Assembly: GCF_013347965.1 (NCBI RefSeq)
Contig: NZ_CP048810.1
Span: forward strand, 186,001-250,000
Origin: Pseudomonas bijieensis
GTDB lineage: Bacteria > Pseudomonadota > Gammaproteobacteria > Pseudomonadales > Pseudomonadaceae
DNA length: 64,000 nt
Reading direction: 5' to 3'
Under the pieces are notes generated by a model. That model had not been told where the DNA came from. It searched no databases and saw nothing but the letters and a program-made list of their open reading frames with translations. Shown in pieces: positions 17,420 through 28,900 of this stretch. The translations under genes were made by a program, and so were the position numbers. How positions within the stretch are numbered: position 1 is the stretch's first letter; every line of letters starts with the position of its first letter.

Positions 17420-19069
17420 TCAGGTGGACAGCATTTCAGCCAGGCGCGGCGCATCAGCCTGCGGAGCGACTTCGCTGAGCTTGCCATGTTCGATGCGGAT
17501 CAGCCGGTCGGCCAGGCCGAAGTAGGCGTCGTCGTGGGAAATCACGATCAGTAATCTGCCACGCTCGCGCAGGTCCGGCAGGATCCGGGTGTAGAAAAAG
17601 TGCTTGAACACCGGGTCCTGGTCGGCGGCCCATTCGTCGAACAGATAGCAGGGGCGATCATCCAGGTACGCACTGAGCAGCGCCAGGCGCTTGCGTTGTC
17701 CGGTGGACAACGCCAGCGTCGTCAGTTTGCCTTCCTCGATTTTTACCTTGTGGTCCAACTGCAGGTGCACCAGATAGTCCTGGGCCTGTTTCACCAGGTG
17801 CGGGTCATCGCCATCGAACAGGTTCTCGAACAGGCAGAAGTCGGTGAAGATCGCCGAGAAGTGCTGCCGGTAATGGTGGTTGTCGTTGCTCGAGGACACT
17901 TGCTCGTCGAGCATGATGTCGCCGCTTTCCGGCCGGTACAGCCCGGTCAGCAGCAAGGCCAGGGTGGTCTTGCCGCTGCCGTTGCCGCCGGTGATGAACA
18001 CCACTTCGCCGGCATTGAGGGTCAGGTCGATGGGCCCCAGGGTGAAATGCCCGTCCTCGCGCTCGCGGTAGTAGGTGTGGGTGACCTGGCGGCACACCAG
18101 GCTGCGAACCTGGGTCGGCGAGATCGTGTCGATGCTCTCGTCAGAGGTCTGCATCTGGCCTTCCAGGGCGCGGATCTTGTTCAGGGCCACGCTGGCCCGG
18201 CCGAGGGTCGGCAAGGCGTTCATCAGTTCCGACAGCGGCGTGATCATGTAGAGAATCGCCAGGATGTAACCGGTGACCAGGCTCGCGCTCAGGTCGATGA
18301 AATGCGGTGCGGCGAACAGCACCACGCCGATCAGCAGGTAGAACACCGCGTTACCCCAGTTCAGCACGAGGGCGTAGATGCTCATGCCGCGTACGAAGTC
18401 GCGACGGTATTGCTGGCTGACCGGTATCAGCAGGCGGGTGAAGAAATGTTGCCGGCGTGGGTGGTTGAGTTGCAGTTCCTTGCTGCCATCGGTGAGCAGG
18501 CGGTATTGATTGAACAACTGGTCCTTGAGCTCGCGGGCACGGGAGATCGAGGTCAGTGCCCGGCGTTGCGGCCAGTGAAAGCTCAGGCTGCCCAGGGCGA
18601 TCAGCAGCAGGGTCAGGCCCAGCAGCGGCAGGCTGAGCCAGCCCAGGTAGCCGAGGCACGCGGCGATGATCCCGACATTGACCAGCAGGATCGGTACCAA
18701 CTCCACCGCCTGGCTGATGGTTTGCGTATCGTCGGTGAGCATCGCCAGCAGGCGATGCTTGCCCAGGCGCTGCAATTGCGCATAGGGCGTATCGATCAGC
18801 TTGGCGCTCAGGTGCAGGCGCATGTCGTTGACCGCGGCCTGGCCCAGGCGCAGCAGGCTGATGTCGGAGATGATCCGCGACACCGCGACCAACACCACCA
18901 GGCCGGCGAAGAGCAGGCCATCCACCGGGCGCAGCTTATCGAACACCTCCAGGCTGTGGTTGATGTTGGCGATCAGGCCGGCCGCCGCGAGGCCGCAGGT
19001 CAGCCCCGTCAGGGTCGCTACCAGCAGCGCGCGCCAGGAGCGTTTAGCCATGAGTAACAACAGATCCAT
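17420..19069 (-). CDS. PvdE-like cyclic-peptide/siderophore ABC exporter
   Basis: A 549-aa half-transporter with an N-terminal six-segment membrane domain (approximate residues 10-300) and an ATPase (330-545) carrying Walker A TGGNGSGKTT, signature LSTGQRKR and Walker B CYLFDEWAADQ. The length and the short form without extra domains match PvdE, which moves the acylated pyoverdine precursor to the periplasm. ATG 19069 follows the NRPS stop as TGAAATG and has GGAG upstream, so it is coupled to the last NRPS gene. Likely job: export of the finished lipopeptide across the inner membrane. Confidence 0.88.
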   Translation of the reverse strand: MDLLLLMAKRSWRALLVATLTGLTCGLAAAGLIANINHSLEVFDKLRPVDGLLFAGLVVLVAVSRIISDISLLRLGQAAVNDMRLHLSAKLIDTPYAQLQRLGKHRLLAMLTDDTQTISQAVELVPILLVNVGIIAACLGYLGWLSLPLLGLTLLLIALGSLSFHWPQRRALTSISRARELKDQLFNQYRLLTDGSKELQLNHPRRQHFFTRLLIPVSQQYRRDFVRGMSIYALVLNWGNAVFYLLIGVVLFAAPHFIDLSASLVTGYILAILYMITPLSELMNALPTLGRASVALNKIRALEGQMQTSDESIDTISPTQVRSLVCRQVTHTYYREREDGHFTLGPIDLTLNAGEVVFITGGNGSGKTTLALLLTGLYRPESGDIMLDEQVSSSNDNHHYRQHFSAIFTDFCLFENLFDGDDPHLVKQAQDYLVHLQLDHKVKIEEGKLTTLALSTGQRKRLALLSAYLDDRPCYLFDEWAADQDPVFKHFFYTRILPDLRERGRLLIVISHDDAYFGLADRLIRIEHGKLSEVAPQADAPRLAEMLST

Positions 19070-19070
19070 T

Positions 19071-22000
19071 TCAAACCGCTCCGTGTGTAGCAATGGCCGT
19101 GAGGCGCGCCGCCAATTGTTCATGCAAGGCGCGTTGCTCAAGAATAGTCAGGTGTTGCGCCGCGATGACCTCACGGGTCAACGGTCCACTGCTCAGGCCT
19201 TCCCAATGCGGGTCGGCGAACTCAGCCTCGGCCAGGGTATCGCTGGCCCACCAGACATGCACCGGGCAGCTCAACCGTGCGGGCTTGAACGTGGCCAGCA
19301 GATGCTGCGTATGCTGCTGGTAGTTTAGCCGCGTCTGCAAATGCTCCCAACTGTCGCCATCGAGTTGCAGGCCTTGTTGCCGTGCCCACTGGACCAACTC
19401 CGCCAGGCGTGCCGCTGGGGGCAGGGCGTCCAGTTGTTCCAGCAGCGCAGCCATGATCGGCGCCGGCAACTGGCGCAACACCGCCTGGCTGTCTGGCGTC
19501 AGTGCTTGGGAGGCCGATTCCAGCAGCACTTCGACACTGTCTTGCGGCGCTTGATGCTGGTACTGCGAGTCAATGATACCGAGGAACGCCACTTCCTCGC
19601 CCTGGCTTTCCAGGCGCGCGGCCGCGGCAATCGCGAGCAGGCCGCCGAGGGAGAAGCCCAGCAGGTGATAAGGCCCTTGCGGCTGCTGCTGGCGCAGGTG
19701 CTCGACATAAAGCGCACCGAGGCTCTCGATATCACCGCCCAGCGTTGTGCTGTCGTCGGTCAGGTAGGCCGCCTGCAAGCCCCACAGATGCCAATCCGAA
19801 AGCGGCGCCAGCAGCGTGCGGTAGTCCTGCACGTGGCCGGTGGAGGGGTGGAAGCAGAACAGGTTGGCGGCTTCGACAGTGTTGGGTGCCGACAACCGCA
19901 CCAGCGGCGAGAGCTTGAGCTCGGCCTGCACCAGCGCCGCAAACGCCGAGACGCTCGGGGCGTTGAACACGGCATTGACCGTTACCGGGGCCGACAGCGC
20001 GGTTTGCAAGCGACTGGCAAGCGTCACCGCCGCCAGGGAATGGCCGCCCAGCTCGAAGAAATCATCGTCGATGCCCACCCGCTCCAGGCCCAACACCTGT
20101 GCCCAGACCTCGGCGAGCAGCGCTTCCAGCGGCGTGCGCGGCAAGGCACTGCCAACCGTGTCGAGGACTTTGTCGGCCCATTGCTGCAAGGTCTTGCGGT
20201 CGAGTTTGCCGTTGCCCATCAGCGGCAAGGCTTCGACGATCCGCAGGGTGGGCAGCATGTAGTCCGGCAAGCAATCCTGGGCCTGGCCATGCAGCCTGGC
20301 GACCGTGGTCGAATGCCCGGGTGCCAGGGTCATGAAGGCGAACAATTGCTGGCCGAGTTCGCCACGGGGAATGCATTCCACGGCCGCCTGGGCCACACCG
20401 GGAAGAGCGGTCAGTTGTGCCTGGATCTCATCGAGCTCTACGCGGAACCCACGGATTTTCACCTGGCGGTCGGCGCGCCCAGTGATTTCCAGGCTGCCGT
20501 CATGGCGATAGCGGGCCATGTCGCCAGTGCGATAGAGGCGTTCGCCAGGCAGTTGCGCCAGCTCGATGAAACGCCCGGCGTTTTGTTGCGCGTCCAGGTA
20601 ACCGCGAGCCAGTTGTGGACCGGCGATATACAGCTCGGCGCTTTGCCCGGGGGCGGCCAGCGCTTGCTGCTCGTCGAGCAGGTACAGGCGCATGCCGTCG
20701 AGGCGATCGCTCAGGGGCAGGCGGCGATAATCCATGGCCGGCTCGGCTTTGTGCATCACCACGCCAACGGTGGTTTCGGTCGGGCCGTAATGGTTGAAGA
20801 CCGCCAGGGCCGGCGCGAGGCTGCGAATGCTTTGCAGCAGGCGCCGCGAGCAGCTTTCGCCGCCGAGGATCAATTGCTTGCGCGGCAGCACCGCAGCGCT
20901 TTGGGCATGAATCAACCACGCGTCGAGCAACGACGGCACGATTTTCAAGTGATCGATCGGGTACTTCGCCTGCCAGGCTGCCCAGGCCTGGGCGTCCATG
21001 GCCGTTTCCTTGTCCAACAGGTGCAATTCGCCGCCGCTGAGCAGTGCCGGGAACAGCAACGTGTAACCCAGGTCGGCCGCCAGCGAAGTGACCACCGCAC
21101 TGCGTTCGCCGGCGGCCAGCGCCAGGCGCTGGGACACGCTGGTGACATAACTGGCGAGCTGGCGATGCTCGACGATGACGCCTTTGGGCGTGCCGGTGCT
21201 GCCGGAGGTGAACAGCACGTAGGCCGCGTCCTGGGCTTGGATCTCGACGTCGATTGCCGTGGTAGGTGCTTGCTGCCAGGTCGCTTCATCCCGCAGGTCG
21301 AGGCTGCCGATGTCGGGCAACGCCGGGGCACTGCCGGCCGAACCGCTGAGGACGAAGGCGGGCTGTGCCTGTTGCAGGATGGCCAGGGTGCGTTGCGCCG
21401 GCTGATGCACGTCCAGGGGGACGAACGCCGCGCCGCTCTTGAGCACGGCGAGCATGGCCAGGACCATCTGTGCCGAGCGATCCAGGTACAACGCCACGCG
21501 ATCTTCACGACCCACACCCTGGGCGCGCAGGTAATGCGCCAGTTGGTTGCTGCGCGCCTGTAACTGGGCGTAACTCAGTTGCCCGTTGTGGTCGCGCAGG
21601 GCCAAGTGTTCGGGGAATTGCGCGGCACACGCGTCGAAGCTCGCCGGCACACTGGCAAACGCCAGCGCCGCAGCGTCGAGTGGCGCCTGCAGGGCGGCCA
21701 GCGTCGCGGTGAAGCTCGGCGCCTGCACTGACAGCTCGGCCAGGGGCTTGCCGGGGTTGGCGAGGGCATCGAGCAGCAGCGACTGGAACTGCTCCAGCAG
21801 GACCCGGGCGGCTTGCTCGCTGTAGCGGCCCGGTAGGTGGCAAAGGTTCAGGCGATAGTCGCCAGCGATGGTTTCGGCTACCAGCAGCAGCTCCATGCCC
21901 GCCGGGATGGCTTGGGCGTCCAGCACCGTGAGTGTCGATGCCAGGCTGCCCAAGGTGTCGAGCCGATCGGGCAGATGCCCGGCCCACTGGAAACCGTACT

Positions 22001-22907
22001 GCGCGGCGTCGGCTGGCGGTGTCGTGCTGACAGCGCAGTATTCCTGCCATTCCGTGGCTTGCTCACAGAGTACCTGCAGGTTTGCCAGGGCCTGGGCAAA
22101 CGCGCTGTCCGCCGCCGGTTGCCAGCGCAGGGGCAGGGGCTTGGCGAACAATCCCCAGCAGTCGGCGAGCTCTTCGTAGTCGTCGCGGCAATCGTGGACC
22201 CAGTTCAAGGTCAGGGCCGGGCTGTCGCCGCTGCTCAGGCGCTGCAACAGCACGCCCCAGGCCGCCATCAGCACCTGCTCGGGCGTTGCGTCGTGACGCT
22301 GGCAAAAGCTGTCCAGGGCTGTGCTCAACTGCGGATTGGCGCTCAGGCGCGTGGTCACCGGGGCGTCGGGACAGTCGCTGCGTACCTGGCGGTAGAGCAG
22401 TTCGCTGGCAGCCGGCTCATCGAGGGCCTGGCTGGCCCAGAAGCGCCGGCCAGGCTCGGCGTCTTCATCGGCCTGCAATTCGTAGAGCCAGGCGCTGTAC
22501 TGGGTATAGGTCATGGCCTCGTCATCCAGCGATGGCGCATCCGTCGAGGCCAATGCCTGTGCCAAGCGCAGCAAGGTCCCGCGATCCGCGCTCAGTGCCG
22601 GCAGTTGCAGCGTCACCCGGCGCCGATCATCGCTGATCGATTGCACCTCGACGCCGATGGCGTCCGCTGCCGTGACGGTGGATTCAACCACCTGCAACGG
22701 CATCAGCAAGCCCGGCTCGGGCCGCACCCGCAGGCGCAGGGCCTCGTGGCATGCGCTCAGGGCTACGAGTCGCTGCTGCAGGCGTTCCAGGGCCAACGGG
22801 CCTTTGATTTCCAGTTCCAGGCGCACCGCTGGCAACCCCGCCAACCACTGGCTGCGTTGTTGCGGTGAGAGGGCGAAGGCTTCTTCACGTTTTTCAAAAG
22901 CGCTCAT
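19071..22907 (-). CDS. Terminal NRPS: interface domain - A(Asp) - T - thioesterase
   Basis: 1278 aa. Residues about 10-400 are a C-superfamily interface domain lacking the HHxxxDG motif; the aligned stretch reads ALSADRGT and keeps only the D..T seen in interface domains. The A domain (410-910) has pocket residues DLTKIGHVGK, the aspartate code. A T domain (925-1000, FFELGGHSL) and a type I thioesterase (1010-1278, GFSLGG, Ser about 1086) follow. It adds the last residue, Asp to be beta-hydroxylated, and releases the chain, presumably by hydrolysis since corrugatins are linear. There is no condensation domain of its own; that sits at the end of the preceding protein. The ATG overlaps the upstream stop (ATGA). 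Confidence 0.88.
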   Translation of the reverse strand: MSAFEKREEAFALSPQQRSQWLAGLPAVRLELEIKGPLALERLQQRLVALSACHEALRLRVRPEPGLLMPLQVVESTVTAADAIGVEVQSISDDRRRVTLQLPALSADRGTLLRLAQALASTDAPSLDDEAMTYTQYSAWLYELQADEDAEPGRRFWASQALDEPAASELLYRQVRSDCPDAPVTTRLSANPQLSTALDSFCQRHDATPEQVLMAAWGVLLQRLSSGDSPALTLNWVHDCRDDYEELADCWGLFAKPLPLRWQPAADSAFAQALANLQVLCEQATEWQEYCAVSTTPPADAAQYGFQWAGHLPDRLDTLGSLASTLTVLDAQAIPAGMELLLVAETIAGDYRLNLCHLPGRYSEQAARVLLEQFQSLLLDALANPGKPLAELSVQAPSFTATLAALQAPLDAAALAFASVPASFDACAAQFPEHLALRDHNGQLSYAQLQARSNQLAHYLRAQGVGREDRVALYLDRSAQMVLAMLAVLKSGAAFVPLDVHQPAQRTLAILQQAQPAFVLSGSAGSAPALPDIGSLDLRDEATWQQAPTTAIDVEIQAQDAAYVLFTSGSTGTPKGVIVEHRQLASYVTSVSQRLALAAGERSAVVTSLAADLGYTLLFPALLSGGELHLLDKETAMDAQAWAAWQAKYPIDHLKIVPSLLDAWLIHAQSAAVLPRKQLILGGESCSRRLLQSIRSLAPALAVFNHYGPTETTVGVVMHKAEPAMDYRRLPLSDRLDGMRLYLLDEQQALAAPGQSAELYIAGPQLARGYLDAQQNAGRFIELAQLPGERLYRTGDMARYRHDGSLEITGRADRQVKIRGFRVELDEIQAQLTALPGVAQAAVECIPRGELGQQLFAFMTLAPGHSTTVARLHGQAQDCLPDYMLPTLRIVEALPLMGNGKLDRKTLQQWADKVLDTVGSALPRTPLEALLAEVWAQVLGLERVGIDDDFFELGGHSLAAVTLASRLQTALSAPVTVNAVFNAPSVSAFAALVQAELKLSPLVRLSAPNTVEAANLFCFHPSTGHVQDYRTLLAPLSDWHLWGLQAAYLTDDSTTLGGDIESLGALYVEHLRQQQPQGPYHLLGFSLGGLLAIAAAARLESQGEEVAFLGIIDSQYQHQAPQDSVEVLLESASQALTPDSQAVLRQLPAPIMAALLEQLDALPPAARLAELVQWARQQGLQLDGDSWEHLQTRLNYQQHTQHLLATFKPARLSCPVHVWWASDTLAEAEFADPHWEGLSSGPLTREVIAAQHLTILEQRALHEQLAARLTAIATHGAV

Positions 22908-25900
22908 GCCTGCACCTCCACAACCGGCGACGGCTGTACTTCAGGCAGCAGCCCGGTCAATTGCTCACGACGCATCATCTGGCCCATGGCGACACAGATC
23001 TTGCGCTCGCCCTCGAAGGGGTCCCGGGCGTGAGCCACCAGCATATTGTCCAGCATCACCATGTCACCCTTTTGCCAACTGAAACGTACCGCGCAGTCCT
23101 CATAGGCCTCGCCGATCACCTGCATCACCGCGTCCTCGATCACGCTGCCGTCGCCGTAGTAGACGTTGCGTGGCAGGTGTCCGGGGCCGAACAGGCTGAT
23201 CAGGTTGCTGCGCACCTCCGGTTCCAGGCAGGCAGTGTGGTGCAGTTGCACCTGGTTGAAGAACGACAGTTCCCCAGTCTCGGGATGCGCGACGATGGCC
23301 GGGCAGTGCTGGGCGATCCGCAGGTTGTCGGCCCCCAGCCATTCCCAACGCATACCCGACGCCAGGCATTGGCGTTCGACTTCCTCGCGCTGTTCGGTCT
23401 TGAAGAAGTCCTGCCAGCGCACATCCAGCTTGTCGGTGAAGTGCCGCACGTAGAGCAGCCCTTGGGTCTTGAGACGGGCGACGATGTCTTCCGGCAAACG
23501 TGCCAACACTTGCCGGCAATCGACGATGGGCGTGCAGCCGCCACGGGGTGCCGGCGTTTCGCAGTAGAACCATTGCTTGCGCGGCCACTGGGGCAGATGG
23601 GAGCTCTCGTTGTGGAAGAGAATCATGTGCTGTTCCGGGTACGGCGTGGAGTGGTAGATGTTCTTGCCGGAAGTGTTTTTCGGCAGGTCGCCGTAGGTCC
23701 CGTAGAGGTCGGGCTCGATGGCCTGGGCGAACTGCTCGAAGGCGGCGGCATCCGGCAGGTTGAAACCTCGGAACAGCAGGCCGCCGTGGGTCAGCAGCTG
23801 TGCGTTGATCCATTCCCGGGCTTGCAGCGCCCAGTGCACCGGGTCCAGGTCGCCGAGCATCGGCTCGATCACCAACGGCAAGGCTTGCCCGGCATCGAGG
23901 GTGCGGGTCCGGACTTGCTCGTGGGCCACCTGGCTCACGGCGGTTGCACGGGTCTGCTTGAGCTTGCTCAGTTTCGACTGCTTGCGTGCGCTGCGAGCCG
24001 TAGCCTCGTCCAGCGCCGAATCAGGCTGGGATGGCGCACTGGCGTTGCCGCCCTCCAGGCGCCACGACCATTGGTCCAGCGCCTGCGCCGGGGCCGCGAC
24101 GATCTGCTCCAGCAGGTGCTCGAAGCCTTGTTCGAGACGCTGGATGGTCTGTTCCTGCAACACGCTGGTGCGATACACCCAGCGCACGCTCAGGCCTTGT
24201 TCTTCGTCCTCCTCGACGAACACGGCGAGGTCGAACTTGCTGCTTTCCTGGCGCGATACCAGATGTTCCACCTCAAGGTCCGGCAGGCTGGCATTGCCGC
24301 TAGGCGTGTTCTGCATGACGAACAGCACCTGCACCAGCGGGTTGACCCCCGGTGTACGCGGCGGCTGCAATTCCTCCACCAGTTTGTCGAACGGTACTTG
24401 CTGATGCTGGAATGCCGACAGGCAATCCTCGCGCAAGCGTTGCAGACGGGCATCGAAGGTTTCGCCCTCGCTCAGGCGAGCACGGATCGGCAGCACGTTG
24501 ACGAAGAACCCGATGAGGTGTTCCAGGGCTGGGTGTTCGCGGTTGGCCAGGTCGGTTCCGACGATAAAGTCGTTGGCCCCGGTGGCCCGCTGCAACAGGC
24601 TGTTGAAGGCATTGAGCAGTACCATGAACAGCGTCGCCCGTTGCTCTTGCGCATAGGCCTTGAGCACTTGCGTCTGGGCCGCGGTGAAGCGTTGTTCAAG
24701 GGCCGCGCCCTGGTAGTCGGGGCGCGCCGGGCGTGGCAGATCAAGCGGCAGCGGGATCAAGGTGGGCGCGCCGTCGAGCTGGCGGCGCCAGTAGTCGATG
24801 GCCCGTGCCAGCAGGCGCTGTTGCGCTTCGCTGCGTTGCCAGTAGGCGTAGTCGGCGAACTGGATCGGCAACGTCGGCAGCACCGGTGTCGAGCCGCTGG
24901 TGCGGGCCTGGTACCCGACGATCAGCTCTTGCATCAGGATGCCCATGGACCAGGCATCGGTGGCGATGTGATGCAGCACCAGTTGCAGCACATGATCATC
25001 GCTGCCCAGGCGCAGCAGGTTGGCGCGCAACATCGGCGCCTGTTGCAGATCGAACGGGCGTGCGGCTTGTTCATTGATCAAGCGTTGCAGGGTTTGTCCC
25101 TGTTCCGCGCTGTCGAGGTGGCTCAGCTCGGTCGGCGTCAAGTCAACCAGCGGTGCCGGGCTGATGACCTGGCACGGTTGGTCGCCGTGGAGGTGGAACG
25201 CGGTGCGCAAGGATTCATGGCGCTCGAAGACCGCCTGCAAGGCCCCTTGCAGCGCCGCGATGTCCAGCGCGCCGCGCAGCCTGACGGTGGTGGTCATGTT
25301 GTAGGCGGCGCTCGGGCCTTCGAAGCGATCCAGGAACCACAACCGTTGTTGGCTGTAGGACAGCGGCAACGGTTGGTCGCGCGGCGCCAGGGCCATCTCG
25401 GTGTCGCCGTCGGCCTCGGTCCGGGCATCGCGCTGCTGATCCACTGCCTCGGCCAGTTGTTCGAGGGTGCCACGCTCGAACAGCGTGCGCAGCGGCAGGT
25501 TCACGTTCAACCGTCGACGGATCCGCGACAACACCTGGGTAGCCAGCAGCGAATGACCGCCGATGGCGAAGAAGTCGTCGTGCACACCGACCTCGTCCAG
25601 GCCAAGGATTTCCTGCCAGAGTTCGGCGAGCACTTTCTCGGTTGGCGTGCGCGGTGCCATGCCTTGCGCCTGTGCCGTCTCGCCCTGGGGTACACCCAGG
25701 GCGGCGAGGGCGCGACGGTCGACCTTGCCATTGGCGTTCAGTGGCAATTGCGCCAGGGCCAGCCAGCGGGCCGGGACCATGTAGCTTGCCAGTTGCTGGC
25801 CCAGGTAAGCGCTCAAGACCTGTTGGGCCGACTCGTTGCCCAGGTCGGCCGCTTCGTCGAGCACATACCAGGCCACCAGTTGCAACGCACCGCGGGCGTC

Positions 25901-28900
25901 GGGCAGAGCCAGTACCGCCGCGCTGTCCACCGCCGGGTGTTGCATCAGGCGGTTTTCGATTTCGCCCAGCTCGATGCGGTGACCGCGGATCTTCACTTGC
26001 TGGTCGCGACGGCCGAGGTATTCGATCACGCCATCGGCACGCATGCGGCCGATATCACCGCTGCGATACAGGCGCGCATCGGCCTGGAACGGGTGCGGGA
26101 CAAAGGCTTCGCGGGTGCGTTGCGGGTCGCGCAGGTAGCCGCGACCGACGCCGACACCGCCGATGCACAATTCGCCGGGTACACCGATGGGAACCAGGCG
26201 CAGTTCTGAGTCGAGAACGAACACCTGGTTATTGGCGGTCGGCTTGCCGATGGGCATGTGCAGGCAGTCGTCGCCCGGGGCTTGGGTGATGGGGTAGAAG
26301 GCAACGTCGTCCGAGCATTCGGCCGGACCGTAGGCGTTCATCAACGCGATGGCCGGGAAGCGGGCGAACCAGTCCCGGGCCAGGGCCGGCGGCAACGCCT
26401 CCCCGGTGGGCAGCAGCCAGCGCAGGCTCGCCAGGGTATGATGGGGCTGGCTTTCCTGGAGCATGCCGCGAATCAGTGCCGGCACGGTTTCCAGCAGCGT
26501 CAGCCGCTGCTCCTCGACCGCATCGAGCAGGGCCACCGGGTCGTGGGCCTGGGCATCGGGAAGAATGTGCACGGTGGCGCCGAACAGCGGCGCGGCGAGG
26601 AACTGCCAGACGCTGATATCGAACGCCGGCGAAGCCGTCTGGGCAATGCGGTCGTGCTCACCCAGGCCCAGGCTCGGGACCTTGCCGAACATGTTGTTGA
26701 GCATCCCTCGCTGTTCGACCATGACGCCTTTTGGCGTGCCGGTGGAACCCGAGGTGAAGATCACATAGGCCAGTTGATCAGGGTTGTGGACGTAGCTGAC
26801 TGGCGGCTGTTCACGGCCTTGCCAGAGCGCCTGGGCGATCAGGCAGGTGGGTTGCTTGTGCAGCTGCGGCAGGACGTTGTCCAGCGTCGACGTCGCGTGC
26901 TCGCACACCAGCAACAGCGGCGCTTCACCGAGGTCCAGCAGCTCCGCCAGGCGTGCGTGGGGCTGTTGGATGTCCAGGGCCTGGAACGCGGCGCCGACCT
27001 TGAGCGTGGCGATCATCATCGTCAGCAAGGTCAGGCCCCGCTCGGCGAACAGCGCCACCAGGGTTTCCGGGCCGGCACCGGCGGCTTGCAACGTGTGGGC
27101 GATGGCGTTGGCGCGGCGGTCCAGTTCGGCGTAAGTCAGCGATTGTCCCTGGCATACGGCGGCCAGGTGTTGCGGGCGGCTGCGCACTTGCTCGGCGAAC
27201 AGCGCCGCATAACCGCGTTCCAGCGGGAAATCGACGGCGCTGCGGTTGCAGTCGATCTGCAACTGCCGACGTTCCGCCTCGGGCAGCATGTGCAGGCTGC
27301 CCAGGGGCGCCTGGGGCGTTTCCAGCATGCCCGAAAGCAGCTGCACCAAATGCCCGAGCATGCGCTGCACGGTATCAGTGCTGAAGCGCTGGCTGTCGTA
27401 GGACAGGCGAATGCCCAGGCGGTCGCCGGGGTACAACACCACCGTCATCGGGAAGTTGGTGTGCACCCGGTCTTCGTAGATGTCGATGCTGAAGGCATCC
27501 AGTTGCACGCTGCTGATGTCCAGCGGCGCGTTCTCGAACACCACCAGGCTGTCGAACAGCTGCTGGCCGCGCGGCACCTGGCTGCAACGCTGGATGTCCA
27601 CCAGCGAGGCGCTTTCGTGTTCGCGCAGCTGTGCGTTGTGGGATAGCAGCGCCTGCAGCCAATCGGCCACTGGCGCTTCGGGGTCGACATCGATGCGCAG
27701 GGGCAAGCTGTTGATGAACAGGCCGACCATTTCCTCTACACCGGCGAGGTCCGTCGGGCGGCCGGCGACGGTCACGCCGAACAGCACATCGCGATTGCCG
27801 CTGTAGCGCGACAGCAACAGCGCCCAGGCACCCTGGATCCAGGTGTTGGGGGTCAGTTGGTATTGCTGGCACAGCTGCTGCAGACGTTGGGTCTGGGCGA
27901 TGCTCAGGGTCTGGTCGAAGTCGCCGACCTGTTCCGGTGCCTGCTCCGGACGGGCCACGGGGCTGTCCACATGCAACGGCGTCGGCTCGCTGAAACCGGC
28001 CATCTCGGCCTGCCAGAACGCGTGTGCGGCGGCCATGTCATGACGTTCCAGCCAGCTCATGTAGCCGCGGAACGAGCGCAGGCGCGGACGGGCCACCGGC
28101 TCCTGGCGCACGATGGCCTGGTAGATCGCCAGCAGATCTTCCATCAGCAGGCCGAAGCACCAGGCGTCAGTCAGGATGTGATGGAAGCTGCGCACCACGG
28201 CGAAGCGTCGCTCATCGAGTTGGAACACCCGCAGGTGGGTCAATGGCGCGCAGGCCATGTCGAAACCTTGCAGGCGCTGTGCTTCGAGGGCCTGGTCCAT
28301 CGCCTGGCGCTGCTGCGCTTCGTCGAGATGGCGCAGGTCCTGCCAGTCGAACGCTTGGTGGGTCTGGCGATACACGCATTGCAGCGGCTCGTGGTCGTCC
28401 TGCCACCAGAACGCGGTGCGCATCATTGGATGGCGCTGGAGGAACAGCTGCCATGCGGCTTCCATCGCCGGGCGTTGCAATACCCCGTCCCAGCTGTAGC
28501 GCTGTTGCATCAGGTAGATGCCGCTGTGGGGTTGCAACAGGGTGTGCAGGAGCATGCCCTGTTGCATCGACGACAACGGGTAAACGTCTTCGATGTTCAA
28601 CCAGTCCAGCGGTTCGGCCGCCAGGGTCGCCGCTTGCTTGTGGCACAGCGGGAAGGCTTGGCTGGCAGGCCGCAGGTCGGTTGCGCTAGCGAGCCCGGCG
28701 AGGTCGTTCAGGCGTTGGGCCAGGCGCGGTGCCCAGTCGGCGGCGAGGGCGCCCTGGCTGCGCAGGTACAGGCAATCGTCCTGCCACCAGGCGTCCAGGG
28801 TCAGCGGGCAAGTCGACGTCGGCGATGGGCTTGCGGCCTCGACCTGGGCCAGGATGCCGCGTTCTTCGCGGTGGCTGTCGAGGTTGCCCAGCCAACGAAT

